DNA of 64,000 nucleotides from Aurantiochytrium sp. KH105 (taxonomy: Eukaryota > Sar > Bigyra > Thraustochytrida > Thraustochytriidae): assembly GCA_003116975.1 (NCBI GenBank), contig BGKB01000126.1:1-64000 (forward strand), read 5' to 3'. Positions 10,725 through 20,194 of the stretch are shown piece by piece. How positions within the stretch are numbered: position 1 is the stretch's first letter; the number at the start of each line of letters is the position of its first letter. The notes under the pieces are model-generated. The model was given only the letters and a program-made list of their open reading frames with translations, was not told the origin of the DNA and ran no database searches. Position numbers and translations under genes: made by a program.

Positions 10725-12731
10725 ATGTCCGCCGCGGAGGAAAGCGCGGAAGCGCAGACAGCCCAGACGCCAGCACAGAGGGCCGCGGAGAGGAACCGGC
10801 GACATAGCACGGGAAGCGCGACCCTGGGCACCTCGTCCGCGGGGAAGAAGGTGCCCGAGGCCGTGCGCTCGTACAGCGCCGTGCTCAACACCCTGAGCGG
10901 CCTGCTCGAGGTCCTCCGGGACCCCTCGCAGCTCGAGCTCGAGCCCCTCCAGGGCGAGGAGGTCCAGCGACTCCTCCTCGAATGTAACCAGGCCCTCGCC
11001 GAGCGTGTTGCGGGGGAGGCCGTCTCGCCCCCCGGGTCGCCCCTCGACGCGAGAAGGCAACGCAGGCCGCTGCAGCAACGTGCCCCACATTACGACGCTC
11101 CAGGCGTAGCCGACACGGGCGACGCCGACGCGCATATGGACACTTCCGAAGACGACCACACCGAAACCCACTCCGCCAAGCACAGCAGCCGCCACTCGAA
11201 TAACGCGCTGCAGTCGCGAACAGGCAGTCCCAACGACATCAAGGTCCTCATCGTCGACGACGAGGAGGTCGCGGCGCGGCTCATGTCAAATCAGCTCAAT
11301 CAGCTCAAAATCCGCAACGAGTGGGTTCTCCGCGGCGCCGACGCGCTCAACCGTCTCTATGCCTCGCCACACGAATTCGACATTGTGCTCTGCGATGTCA
11401 ACATGCCTGGGCTCAGCGGCGGCGAGGTCCTTGTGCGCATCCTGCAAGACAAGCGTATCCGCGACATCCCCATTGTCATGGTTTCCACCGACGACGACCT
11501 GGACAAGGCAAAGGAGCTGGTGAGCGCAGGCGCAAAGGACTACATTGTCAAGCCCGTCACGCAAATCGCCCTCGTGTCCATGTCGCTTAAAGTCAACGGA
11601 TGGCGCCGCGAGGCCTCCACGCACCATCTCAACGCCGTCTACGACATCACCTCGGGCCTCTTGGTCAACGTCCGTCTGCTCCTCGGTCCGGCGCCTGGAG
11701 CCCAGGTCCCCGATTTTGGACCCGGCGCCTCCTCGTCCTCAACGTCCAGCTCGGCGTCGCCCTCGTCCCCCTCGTCGGGTCTCCTCGGAGACCTCAACGC
11801 CGATGACGTTGTCACGCAGAATCTCATCGGATCCATGGATGCGGACCAGGTGGTCTTGCTCAAGGGTATCGTGCAAGAAGCCTCGCTGCCCATGCGGCAC
11901 CTTTTGGGCGTATCGATGAGCGCGATCGAACAAGGCAGCGTCGACATCTTCGACTACATCGCGGACGCCGATCGCGAGACCCTCAAGCAGCAACTCAAGG
12001 CTTCCATTTTTGCCCGCAACGACGAACGCCCGCACGAGCGCAAGGTCGTGTGGCGCTGGCTCGACGCCAATCACTCGGAGCTCCCCGTTGTGGGCAGCTG
12101 GATTCGCGTTGGCGCTCCTTCCGAGCGCCAGGTCCTTATTGAGAGCTCCTCGCTTCTGCCCACGCTCATGCTCAAACGGGAAAAGGAGATGCGCGCCTCG
12201 GCAGAACGAAAATGGTTTGAGGCAGAGCAGGGTCTCGACTCTGCGCTAGCGCAGGCCAAAGCGGCAAGCCTCGAGAGCCAACGTCTGAAGGAGGACCTCA
12301 ACGTCACAAAAAAGACCGCTAACAGCGTCCAGCGCGAGCTCAACTCCATGCTCGGGGTTCTTCCCGATTTTCACAAAATGCTCAACGAGAATCCGCACGT
12401 GCTCACGTGGCGCATCGAGGTGGCCACGGGCAGGGTCGAGTTTGTCTCGAAGTCCTCGTGTCTGCAAATTCTTCACTACACTGACACTGAGGTCGTGGGC
12501 CACAACAACAAGGATTTTCTCCATCCGGACGACGTCGAGCTCGTGCGCTCCTCTTTCCAAGACACGAAAAAGGCTGTTCGCATTCGGCGCTTCAACAAGG
12601 AAGGCGAGACCGTTTGGCTCGAGTCCCGGCCGTATGCCTGGTGGGACACCGACTGCTCCATTGTAATTGTCACGGAGTATGATATCACACGTTTCCACGG
12701 GGCCAGCAGCGGCACGAACCAAACTGACTGA
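10725..12731 (+). CDS. Response regulator with PAS domains
   Basis: A 668-residue protein starting MSAAEES. Residues about 168-290 are a CheY-like receiver with all key positions: acidic pair D178/D179, phospho-acceptor D224 (CDVNMPG), S254/T255, and K276 (YIVKP). A degenerate PAS-like segment follows at about 388-460 (DIFDYIADADRE), then a charged coiled coil at about 478-540, and a clear C-terminal PAS domain at about 548-660 (WRIEVATGRVEFVS, FLHPDDVELVR, ending YDITRF). There is no histidine kinase, ATPase or DNA-binding domain. Known chemistry: a histidine phosphotransfer protein would phosphorylate the Asp. Inferred: an output that works through PAS-mediated protein contacts or ligand sensing. 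The start at 10725 is chosen because everything upstream is low-complexity leader. No partner kinase is in the window. Confidence 0.85.
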   Translation: MSAAEESAEAQTAQTPAQRAAERNRRHSTGSATLGTSSAGKKVPEAVRSYSAVLNTLSGLLEVLRDPSQLELEPLQGEEVQRLLLECNQALAERVAGEAVSPPGSPLDARRQRRPLQQRAPHYDAPGVADTGDADAHMDTSEDDHTETHSAKHSSRHSNNALQSRTGSPNDIKVLIVDDEEVAARLMSNQLNQLKIRNEWVLRGADALNRLYASPHEFDIVLCDVNMPGLSGGEVLVRILQDKRIRDIPIVMVSTDDDLDKAKELVSAGAKDYIVKPVTQIALVSMSLKVNGWRREASTHHLNAVYDITSGLLVNVRLLLGPAPGAQVPDFGPGASSSSTSSSASPSSPSSGLLGDLNADDVVTQNLIGSMDADQVVLLKGIVQEASLPMRHLLGVSMSAIEQGSVDIFDYIADADRETLKQQLKASIFARNDERPHERKVVWRWLDANHSELPVVGSWIRVGAPSERQVLIESSSLLPTLMLKREKEMRASAERKWFEAEQGLDSALAQAKAASLESQRLKEDLNVTKKTANSVQRELNSMLGVLPDFHKMLNENPHVLTWRIEVATGRVEFVSKSSCLQILHYTDTEVVGHNNKDFLHPDDVELVRSSFQDTKKAVRIRRFNKEGETVWLESRPYAWWDTDCSIVIVTEYDITRFHGASSGTNQTD

Positions 12732-14122
12732 TCTATTTTTTTGTCGCCTTTTCACGTTCATGGAACCCTCCCAGCCAAAAATGGACGGATGGGATGGCCC
12801 CGTGGCTGCGACAGGACATCGGAAGGAGCTCGTGAAGACGAGCTCTTTCTTTGCCCCTTTTTCTTATACACTCTCTCCTCATCCTCCTCCTCACCCTTCG
12901 TCTTCTTCTATTCCTCTTTCCCTCTCCACATCTCACCAAAAGCTCCGACCCTTTTCAGGCAGCGGAGCCCCGGACTCATTGTTATCCGCATACACTCTTT
13001 TGCTTCAGACGAGACCCGCAGCGCGCGCGACTAAAGTGCTGACCACCCTTCCAGGTCTTTACTTTTCTTGCCTTTTTCCTCTCTTCCAAAGGCTCTTCCT
13101 TTATGTCTCGAGACTCTCCACATTTTTGCTCTCTACTGTCAATTTCAGCGGTTGCAGGGAAACGCTGGTGCTTTCGCCGTCAAGAATCATCGTGCTCATT
13201 CTTCTAAGCTACGATCGGATTCCTCTGTGCAACCATGTATCGTCTATGTACGTGCCTTTCCAGCATGCAGAGCTTGGCACCTTTTGTGTCAGACACTCTG
13301 TGTATACCGCCGTCGCACCACCAGAATGCGCGGCGCACATGGGCAATAACGATAATGTCAAAGCTTTCAAAACACTCAATTGATCTCCCAAAGCGACCAA
13401 CCTCAAACTCTATAACAATACCAATCATGCAAAAGCAACACCATCAACTTTTTTCCATTTCAGAACGAGTCTCGGTTCACTTTGCTTGTCGGGAACACTC
13501 GACGCCAGTCTCAATGTTTTCGAGCAGCTCAATTATTTTCAGCTTTTCTCTTGGTCTTGGCAGTGAGTCTGTCTGTATCTGAGTTTCAAATTGGGCCAAC
13601 CAAGAGCCAAGTTTTTGCTCTGTTCTGCTTTACAATTAGTCTGCAGCGTCGCAAAGGCAGTGGAATTTTATGAAAGGCTCCCCGCTCAAAACAGCTTGTT
13701 TTCATTCGTAGGTTTTGAGTGTTTCTTTTTTTACATTTTACAAAGATCTCACCACAAGCGCAAAGCCAAAGTGGTCGAGCATACATCGTCAATATCGAAT
13801 TCCTTCATCGAATGTGCTCCTTTGCAAGTCCGAGAATGATCCAATCTTCATTCGTGGTAATCGACAGTCGGTGCGTGTGTGTGTGTTTAAAATTAAAAAA
13901 AAAACTACCACAAGCGCGAAGCCGAAGTAGCCGAGCATATGACGTCCGTCAACATCGAATTCCTTCATTGAATGAAAGTCCTTCAACCTTTACAAGTCAA
14001 AACATAATCTTATCTTCATTCGCGGGTTTCAACAGTCGATATGTGTGTGAAATGACCCTGCTTGCCTCAAGCGCGAAGCTAAGGTGGCCGAACATATATC
14101 ATCAATATCGAATTTCTTGGTC
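12732..14122. other. Convergent intergenic region
   Basis: Between the 3' ends of the RR-PAS and KDSR genes. The left half is CT-rich and probably 3' UTR. The right part (about 13690-14115) holds a diverged tandem repeat described separately. No gene seen; the AT content is higher than in coding DNA. Confidence 0.55.
13690..14115. repeat. Diverged ~157-bp tandem repeat
   Basis: Three related units: CACAAGCGCAAAGCC at 13753, CACAAGCGCGAAGCC at 13909 and a variant at 14065, each followed by GTCGAGCAT-like sequence and then an ATATCGAATT/ACATCGAATT block about 45 nt later. Two units also share TCTTCATTCG and CAGTCG farther on. Spacing is 156-157 nt. The last partial unit runs up to the KDSR stop codon. 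Confidence 0.75.
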
Positions 14123-15201
14123 TTACTTTGCTTCTTGCTTCGCTTTCTCTACAATACGCTTTCCATAAGGCGCCGCGCAATAGTCGGCCCAAACCTTGAA
14201 GCCAAGCATCGCGAGTGCAACAATCGGAGACAGCACTATCTCGAGGGGAGCCCAGCGACCACGCGGCGTGATGTTGACCGTGCTTGAAATGAGAAAGTTC
14301 TGCACCGGATCTGGAGATGGCAAATGATACTCGCCACGAGCAAGACCATTGAGCAAGGCGTCAATGACCGACTTGGCACTGTAGACTTCGGGCGGGCTGA
14401 TCTTGAGAGTCTCGGGAGGCTTGGTCTTGTTCTCTTCCTTGAAGCCCGGCGTGTCTGTGTCGGGCGGATACGCGATATGAACGGAAATTCCCGTGCCGAT
14501 GAGCTCGTTGCGGAGAGCATCCGTGAGCCCACGCACGGCACACTTGGTCGGAGCGTACGAGGCGTATCCGAGGAAGGAAGCGCTGGCTGCCGCCGAGGAC
14601 AAAAACACAAGCTGTCCCTTGGTCGCGTGGTCCACCATCATCTGTGCCACGACTTTGGCGCAATGCACACTACCCATGTAGTTCAGGTTCATTGTATCGC
14701 GGAAGACGGCGGGGTCCTGGTCCAGAAAGTAACCGGGTGTTGCGCGTCCCGCAGCGTGCACGAGGAGCTGGATGGGCGCGCCGCCTTGCAGGCGCTCGGC
14801 CTCCTTCATGCCAGCTTGGACCTGTGCGTAATCTGTCACGTCCACAGAGACAGTTTGGATTTCCCCGATGGACTCTTTGGCCTTGGTCAGCTTGGCCTCG
14901 CTTCGCGCCATGATCGTCACCTTGGCACCTAGTTTGTGCAGCGCTTTGGCGAGCTCGAAGCCCATGCCTTCGGATCCGCCTGTCACGACTGCATGCTTGC
15001 CGGCGTACTGTGCATTCGCCACGCGACGCGACGCAAGAAGTGCGCGTGAGTCTTCTGTTTCTCCTCTGCTCGCGTCGCGACACGCTCGCTGGCCTCACCT
15101 ACCTCCTTGCGCAGATCGCGCTTGCCAAAGTACACGAAACAAGCTGCCGTGCTCGACGCCAGCGCCACAAGCACCCACCCCACGGCCGCGAGCGCGTCCA
15201 T
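14123..15201 (-). CDS. KDSR: 3-ketodihydrosphingosine reductase (two exons)
   Basis: Short-chain dehydrogenase that reduces 3-ketodihydrosphingosine to dihydrosphingosine with NADPH, the second step of sphingolipid synthesis, on the ER membrane. Exon 1 (15201-15103) encodes 33 residues: a hydrophobic segment (VLVALASSTAACFVYF) and a basic stop-transfer. A 95-nt intron (15102-15008) begins GTAGGT and ends ACAG. Exon 2 (15007-14123) opens directly into YAGKHAVVTGG, the first strand plus the TGGSEGMG cofactor loop. The Ser plus YAPTK active site is present, as is the family signature YPPDTDTPGF. A C-terminal hydrophobic segment is probably a second membrane anchor. The spliced product is 327 residues, normal for the family. 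An unspliced start at 15022 would lose the N-terminal membrane anchor typical of this enzyme. Confidence 0.9.
15008..15102 (-). other. Spliceosomal intron in KDSR gene
   Basis: 95 nt, GT-AG, phase 0. It joins codon 33 (Glu) to the Tyr that begins the Rossmann fold, exactly where homologues pass from membrane anchor to enzyme domain. It is the only intron in this window that I can place with confidence. Confidence 0.8.
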
Positions 15202-15803
15202 CTCCCCTGCCTCCTGCCCTCGCCGTGCCGCCTGCCTGCGCGCGGGGCTCGACCCTGCTTGCCGATTTGCCTGAGGTCAGCGCGTCGCGAGCGCGAGCAT
15301 GTCAGTCTGCTGCACCTCGTCCTGCACAAGCGCCCCGCCTCGTTGCAGTGGCCAGGCCAGGCAAGTCAAGTCAAGTCAAGTCGAGGCAAGGCCGCCTTTC
15401 CCGACTTGGACGCGGAGGGCGCGGTGGTTAGACGGACAGGCTCGCCGGAGATAAATAGAGAGGCGAGGCGAGGCGAGGCGAGGCCAGAGCGCGAGGCCAG
15501 AGCGGGCAACGGCGGCGCGGCGCGGCGGCAGCGGCGGCGGTGCGGCGGCTTTCGGGCGGGCAGCGGCAGCGGAGGGAGGGAGGGAGGGAGGGAGGGAGGG
15601 AGGGCAGGCCGGCCGCGGGGCCGGACCGCGCGCGGCGGCGGCCGTTTTGAGGCGGCTGCCCCCCTGCCGAGCCCGGCGCGGCGGCTTTCGGGCCCGCGGG
15701 CGGCGCGGCGGACGCAGACGGGGCGCGCAGGGGCGGCAGGGCCCCGTCGCTGCGACGGACGGACGCTCGGACGGCTCGCTGTAGAGGCGAGGGTCCGGAG
15801 GCC
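15202..15803. promoter_or_regulatory. Divergent promoter region, KDSR / GNAT-LysM-HMG
   Basis: 602 bp between two start codons on opposite strands. It contains AGTCA repeats near 15363-15382, GGCGA repeats near 15460-15484, and eight AGGG units at about 15572-15604, then very GC-rich sequence. No TATA-like element stands out. Confidence 0.5.
15572..15604. repeat. (AGGG)n repeat
   Basis: About eight AGGG units about 200 nt upstream of the GNAT-LysM-HMG start codon; the G-rich strand could form a quadruplex. Confidence 0.85.
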
Positions 15804-18800
15804 ATGGCGCTGACGCGCAGAAATATCCAGGCGGCTCTGGACGAGCCCGTCTACGAGTTCGAAGATGTCCCACGATGCAAGCGGGATCTTGAGGGATCTT
15901 GCATGGTGCGCATCACCGACCGTTCCTTGTGGCTCAAGATGCTGGGCGAGCTCTTGCTGGTTTGCAATGAGGCGGCGCTTCGCTTCGAGCAGCGCTGCAA
16001 GACGCAAATTGCAAAGCTCAAAGAGGAGCGCCGCAAGCAGCTCGCAGAAAGACACATTCCCGACGGTCAGGGCGTCCACGAAGCAAAATCCGGCGCAGAC
16101 AAGAAAACGAATGGCTGCGACGGCGGCGGCGACGACGACGACGTCGACATCGAAATTCCCTACGAGCTCGTACCGATCCACACGGGCAAGCCGCTCTCTC
16201 TTGAATATATGGCCGACCGTCTCGATCTTGACGATCCGCTGAGCGGCTATGTGGTACGCACATTGAAAGAAGGCTGGCTTCAAGGCTTTGTGACAATTTC
16301 CACCTTTACCAGCTGGCAACGATGGTTCCGCTGGGACTCAATGAGCGACGAGGCCGGCTTGCTCATGTTTGACACCAACGGCAGCGGAATGGACGCCATG
16401 CACAGTATGGGCATGCATAGCACGGACCAGAGTGACCCATCCACGCAGTGGTGGATGGATCGCTGGGTCGATGGGACCGGCGAATTGGCAGCCGCTTTGA
16501 ACGCGGAGATTCGCGACGGAGACCCAGATGGCGAGGGCGTCATCTGGCCGCATGTTGCGGAGCTTTCTCTGCTCGGCGGCCTGGGCTGCGGCGGTGCTCT
16601 AGTCAAGCTCGTTCTCGACGAGCTTGAAAGTACCGACTCGCCTTATCACTATGTGGTCCTGCAGGCCACGGAAAATTCGGTGCCGTTTTATGAGTCCCAA
16701 GGCTTTATTCGAGTGGGCGCCATTGCCCGCTACTTTCAGAAACCGGAGCAGCGCTCTTCGTCCAAGTCGGCGACCTCATCGCAAATTCCAGTTCCTATTC
16801 CCATGCGCTCGCCCACGCGAACGGTTGACCATCACCCACGACCCTCCTTCTTTGGAGAAGACACATCCACTGCGTCTAATTCTTCCCGCGCAGCCAAAGC
16901 CGAGCAAGGGCAAGGCAAGGAGGAGGAGGAGGAGGAGGAGAAGGAGGTTACCGTGAACACACTGCAGCCTCGCTCCAAGCGAAACGGCTCGTCCGGTCCC
17001 ACCCGTTCTCAAGCAAGAACAAACGACAAGAAGACCTCGAACATGGACCATGATGAGGCTGATCAGGACGACGATGAGGAAATGTCTTCAATGACTCGTG
17101 ATGAAACTCCCGGGAAGCGTCGCATCCTCCCTCGAAGGGTGTCCATGCCTCGATCTCTCTCTACGCCGCCTCCAGGCAGTCTCAAGGACTCGCTTCATGC
17201 CGATTCTGAGTCATCTGTCGATCACTTGCGCGATGTCAAGCCAGACACGATGACGCCCGAGGTGCCTGAGGTGCGTGGCGCATGTAGCCGCTACGAATGG
17301 CACAAGGTCAATTCAGGCGAGACACCAACGTGCCGAGACTTGGCGCGTAAATTTGGCATTCTGGCGAGCGACCTCGTTTTTCTTAACCGCAGACTCTACA
17401 GCGCGCTGCGAGAGACCTCGAAACTTATTGATGGCACAATGATGCGCATCCCCCGTTTTCCCGACTTTATCGACCCGCTCGAGCACCGTCCACCGCAAGT
17501 GGCCCCAGCCAAGTCAGCTGCGACGCATGATCTCGTCAAGAACGATTCCAAACTTGGCCGAGAGAGCTCTAATGGGCTTTGGTACCAGGCGCTGGATAAT
17601 GAGTCGCCTCGCATGATAGCAAATCGTCTTGGGCTGGACGTGAGGAAGTTGATTCAAATCAACGCACGCACCTTTCCCAACTTAAACATTACCGTGCCCC
17701 TGATCGAAGGTACCGTGCTTCGGCTTCCACGAAGGTGTAAGCCCTTTGGTCCAAACAAGCCCGAAATTGAAGAAATGCAGCAGGACTGGGGAATCGGTCA
17801 TGACGACGCGAATCTCGAGAACCTCACGGAGGTCATGACGTATCGACATTGGAGCTTTTCTGATGATCCAGTCGACATGTCAGTGGCCTCGTATATGATG
17901 GTTCGTCCGCTGGTGAAACGCAAGCCGGGTGCTGCGCCGAGTGCGATTGCCGAGTTGGCGCAAAAGCGATCTGGTGGAGTCAACACGGTCCCTCCGCAGT
18001 GGGCCTATGGCGCCGGCGACGTAAATGGCAGTGGCAATGCCAGTGCCGTGCAGCAGGTTGATACGACGGTCGTCAACGCTAAGCCTGTAGAAAAGCCTGC
18101 CGAGGCTGCCAAACAGGATTCTTTGGGTGATGCTGCAAAGATCGACGCTGATGGCGATGTCGATATGAAAACGTCCGACGGTGCAGCCAATGTTAGTATG
18201 AAGGAAAAGCCTCCGGCGCCTTCTCAGAGCAAGACATCGGAAACGCCAACACCCGCGTCTGCCGATCCGACTCTGAAAGCCGCACCTCAGGATGCATCAG
18301 AAGCAAGTTCAAAAGCCGCGACACCGCCCTCAGATGTCGTCAAGGTGGAAAAGATCGACGGCGAGCATTGCGATCAAAAGAGCGAAACAAAGGAGGCAAA
18401 AGAGAAGGAGGAGGAGGAGGACGAGGGAGAAGAAGAAGAAGAAGAAGAAGAAGAAGAACCCTCTGGATGGGGTTTTGACAGACACATCAAAGTTAGGTTG
18501 TACAGTGAAACGTTGGCGACCTCGACAGTCGATGGCTCGAACGGGGGACCTTTTACGGCTCGTGACCCAAGCGCTCCATTTTCCGCTTTCGACGCTCTGG
18601 TCGGGGACGATGAGAGTGGCGAAGGCGCTGGCGAGGAGGGAAATGAAAACGATAAAGATGAGGGCATGGCGAGCTCATCAAAGGAGGATGGATCAGCGAT
18701 GCGAACAAGAAGTGGACAAAAGGTAAAACTCTTTAGCGAGGGAAATTCGAAAGCCAAAGTGTTCCTGGCAGGCTCGCCTTATATTGGCAGATTGATGCAC

Positions 18801-19694
18801 GCCACGCTCTCCCGCCCTTTGCAATCTCCCGTGCCCGAGCTCAAACCGCCAGTAAAGCCGCGACGCCCACTTACAGCGTACATGCAGTACAACCAGATGG
18901 AACGCGATACCATCAAGCAGAAATACCCTGATGCTGACTTTGCGACCTTGGGTCGACTCATGGGTGAAGAGTGGAAGGCATTGAACGACACGCAGCGCTC
19001 CGTGTACGTGCAACGAGCGAGCGAGGATCGGCTCAAGTACGATAAGGCAATGGCCATCTACAAGCAAGAGCTGCAAAAGTACCAAGAGGCCACGAATGGC
19101 GGACCTTCAGCTGCGTCAGCAGCGGCAGCATCTTCGGCCGCGGCGACAGTGGTCCTGCCTCCTTCGAACGGGGTGCGCTCTTCTGTTGCTGTGGCTCTAA
19201 ACCCGCTGATCCCGGCCAAACAGCAAAGGCTACTTGTAAATCAGGTGGTTCGACTCGAATCCAAGACGTGTTCTTCAGCGCGCAAACACTTTTTGGGCCA
19301 TCTTGATGAAGAAAAAGACCACGTCACTGTTGCGACACACTGCAAGACGCACGTGCGCTTGGACCAACCGAACGAGTACTTTTTCGTGCTCACTTACATT
19401 CCAGATCTGTTTTGGGCGCGACTCGCTCCGATGCAGCAGTCGGGAGTTTTTGAAGACTCAGAGGCAAAGTACGCCAAGCATCGAGGGCGTTCGAAGTGGG
19501 TTTTGGTCCCGGAGGGTCAGGCGCAGGAGATCGATGTCTCCGCGCAGCGATGTGTTCTGGTCAAATCGTGCGCGGTGAAGCGGACGGCTGACGCCGACAA
19601 CGAGGAGTGGGATCTTCACACCGACGTGGAGATCAAGGTGAGCGACCAGGCTCGCAAGCGCAAGCGCAAAGATGTCAAGCTCCTCGTGCCGTGA
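15804..19694 (+). CDS. GNAT-LysM-LysM-HMG box fusion protein
   Basis: A 1296-residue protein in one exon. Residues about 110-315 look like a GNAT acetyltransferase: a strand, then GGLGCGGALVKLVLDEL (acetyl-CoA loop and helix), then ATENSVPFYESQGF (motif B). Two LysM-type modules follow at about 495-550 and 590-645, each ending in the typical G-T-[MV]-[LM]-R-[IL]-P. The middle is low complexity with Glu-rich and Lys-rich runs. A standard HMG box lies at about 1011-1090 (PRRPLTAYMQY, EEWKALNDTQRS). The last 170 residues form an unrecognised, well-composed domain and a basic tail (RKRKRKDVK). HMG boxes bend DNA and GNAT domains acetylate proteins, so a chromatin-linked acetyltransferase is likely; LysM usually binds GlcNAc polymers and its role here is unclear. 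The start codon sits in a good context (GGCCATGG). Confidence 0.8.
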   Translation: MALTRRNIQAALDEPVYEFEDVPRCKRDLEGSCMVRITDRSLWLKMLGELLLVCNEAALRFEQRCKTQIAKLKEERRKQLAERHIPDGQGVHEAKSGADKKTNGCDGGGDDDDVDIEIPYELVPIHTGKPLSLEYMADRLDLDDPLSGYVVRTLKEGWLQGFVTISTFTSWQRWFRWDSMSDEAGLLMFDTNGSGMDAMHSMGMHSTDQSDPSTQWWMDRWVDGTGELAAALNAEIRDGDPDGEGVIWPHVAELSLLGGLGCGGALVKLVLDELESTDSPYHYVVLQATENSVPFYESQGFIRVGAIARYFQKPEQRSSSKSATSSQIPVPIPMRSPTRTVDHHPRPSFFGEDTSTASNSSRAAKAEQGQGKEEEEEEEKEVTVNTLQPRSKRNGSSGPTRSQARTNDKKTSNMDHDEADQDDDEEMSSMTRDETPGKRRILPRRVSMPRSLSTPPPGSLKDSLHADSESSVDHLRDVKPDTMTPEVPEVRGACSRYEWHKVNSGETPTCRDLARKFGILASDLVFLNRRLYSALRETSKLIDGTMMRIPRFPDFIDPLEHRPPQVAPAKSAATHDLVKNDSKLGRESSNGLWYQALDNESPRMIANRLGLDVRKLIQINARTFPNLNITVPLIEGTVLRLPRRCKPFGPNKPEIEEMQQDWGIGHDDANLENLTEVMTYRHWSFSDDPVDMSVASYMMVRPLVKRKPGAAPSAIAELAQKRSGGVNTVPPQWAYGAGDVNGSGNASAVQQVDTTVVNAKPVEKPAEAAKQDSLGDAAKIDADGDVDMKTSDGAANVSMKEKPPAPSQSKTSETPTPASADPTLKAAPQDASEASSKAATPPSDVVKVEKIDGEHCDQKSETKEAKEKEEEEDEGEEEEEEEEEEPSGWGFDRHIKVRLYSETLATSTVDGSNGGPFTARDPSAPFSAFDALVGDDESGEGAGEEGNENDKDEGMASSSKEDGSAMRTRSGQKVKLFSEGNSKAKVFLAGSPYIGRLMHATLSRPLQSPVPELKPPVKPRRPLTAYMQYNQMERDTIKQKYPDADFATLGRLMGEEWKALNDTQRSVYVQRASEDRLKYDKAMAIYKQELQKYQEATNGGPSAASAAAASSAAATVVLPPSNGVRSSVAVALNPLIPAKQQRLLVNQVVRLESKTCSSARKHFLGHLDEEKDHVTVATHCKTHVRLDQPNEYFFVLTYIPDLFWARLAPMQQSGVFEDSEAKYAKHRGRSKWVLVPEGQAQEIDVSAQRCVLVKSCAVKRTADADNEEWDLHTDVEIKVSDQARKRKRKDVKLLVP

Positions 19695-20194
19695 TGGGGA
19701 CCGAGTCGGTTTATTCGATGGGGGATTTCATCCAAGTAGGTTTGTGTCTGTCTGTTATAAAATAATTTCCTTACGGAAGACATGATTGCAGAATAACGAA
19801 TAGACATGGCTGGATTTCACGATGTACTTTCGCCCACCATCCTCAGTATAGGTTCGAAACGAGGGCGAGGGCAAAGGAGGTGGCGAAGAGATCGACGCAT
19901 GCCGATAGGGTTTTCTGTGCGCGCGCCGGCAGGCTCTCTGTAGCACGTACTTTAGAAATTTAAACCTTTTTACAAAGTGGTCACATCGAAGTTGTGTTTG
20001 GATGCAACTTCGTGATTTTCAAAGTGGGCTTTCGCTGTGCTCACAGTCAAAGCCGTTCGTTATGTCAAGATAAATCGTGGTACGTACGAAAGCTGGGATA
20101 AATTTGTGTAGTAGTAGTAGTATTAGTAGTATAGACTGGCAGCTCGCAGAAGCGATTTATGGTCAAGTTGGTCTCATAGCGACGCTAGAACTAA
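19695..20194. other. Convergent intergenic region
   Basis: About 500 bp between two 3' ends. It holds a TAG-rich triplet stretch at about 20107-20133 just downstream of the CH-domain gene. No gene seen. Confidence 0.5.

Noticed and set aside
10008-11195. Long minus-strand frame opposite the RR-PAS leader
   Set aside because: Shadow of GC-rich sequence; Arg/Ala/Pro/Leu strings, while the opposite strand encodes the receiver domain.
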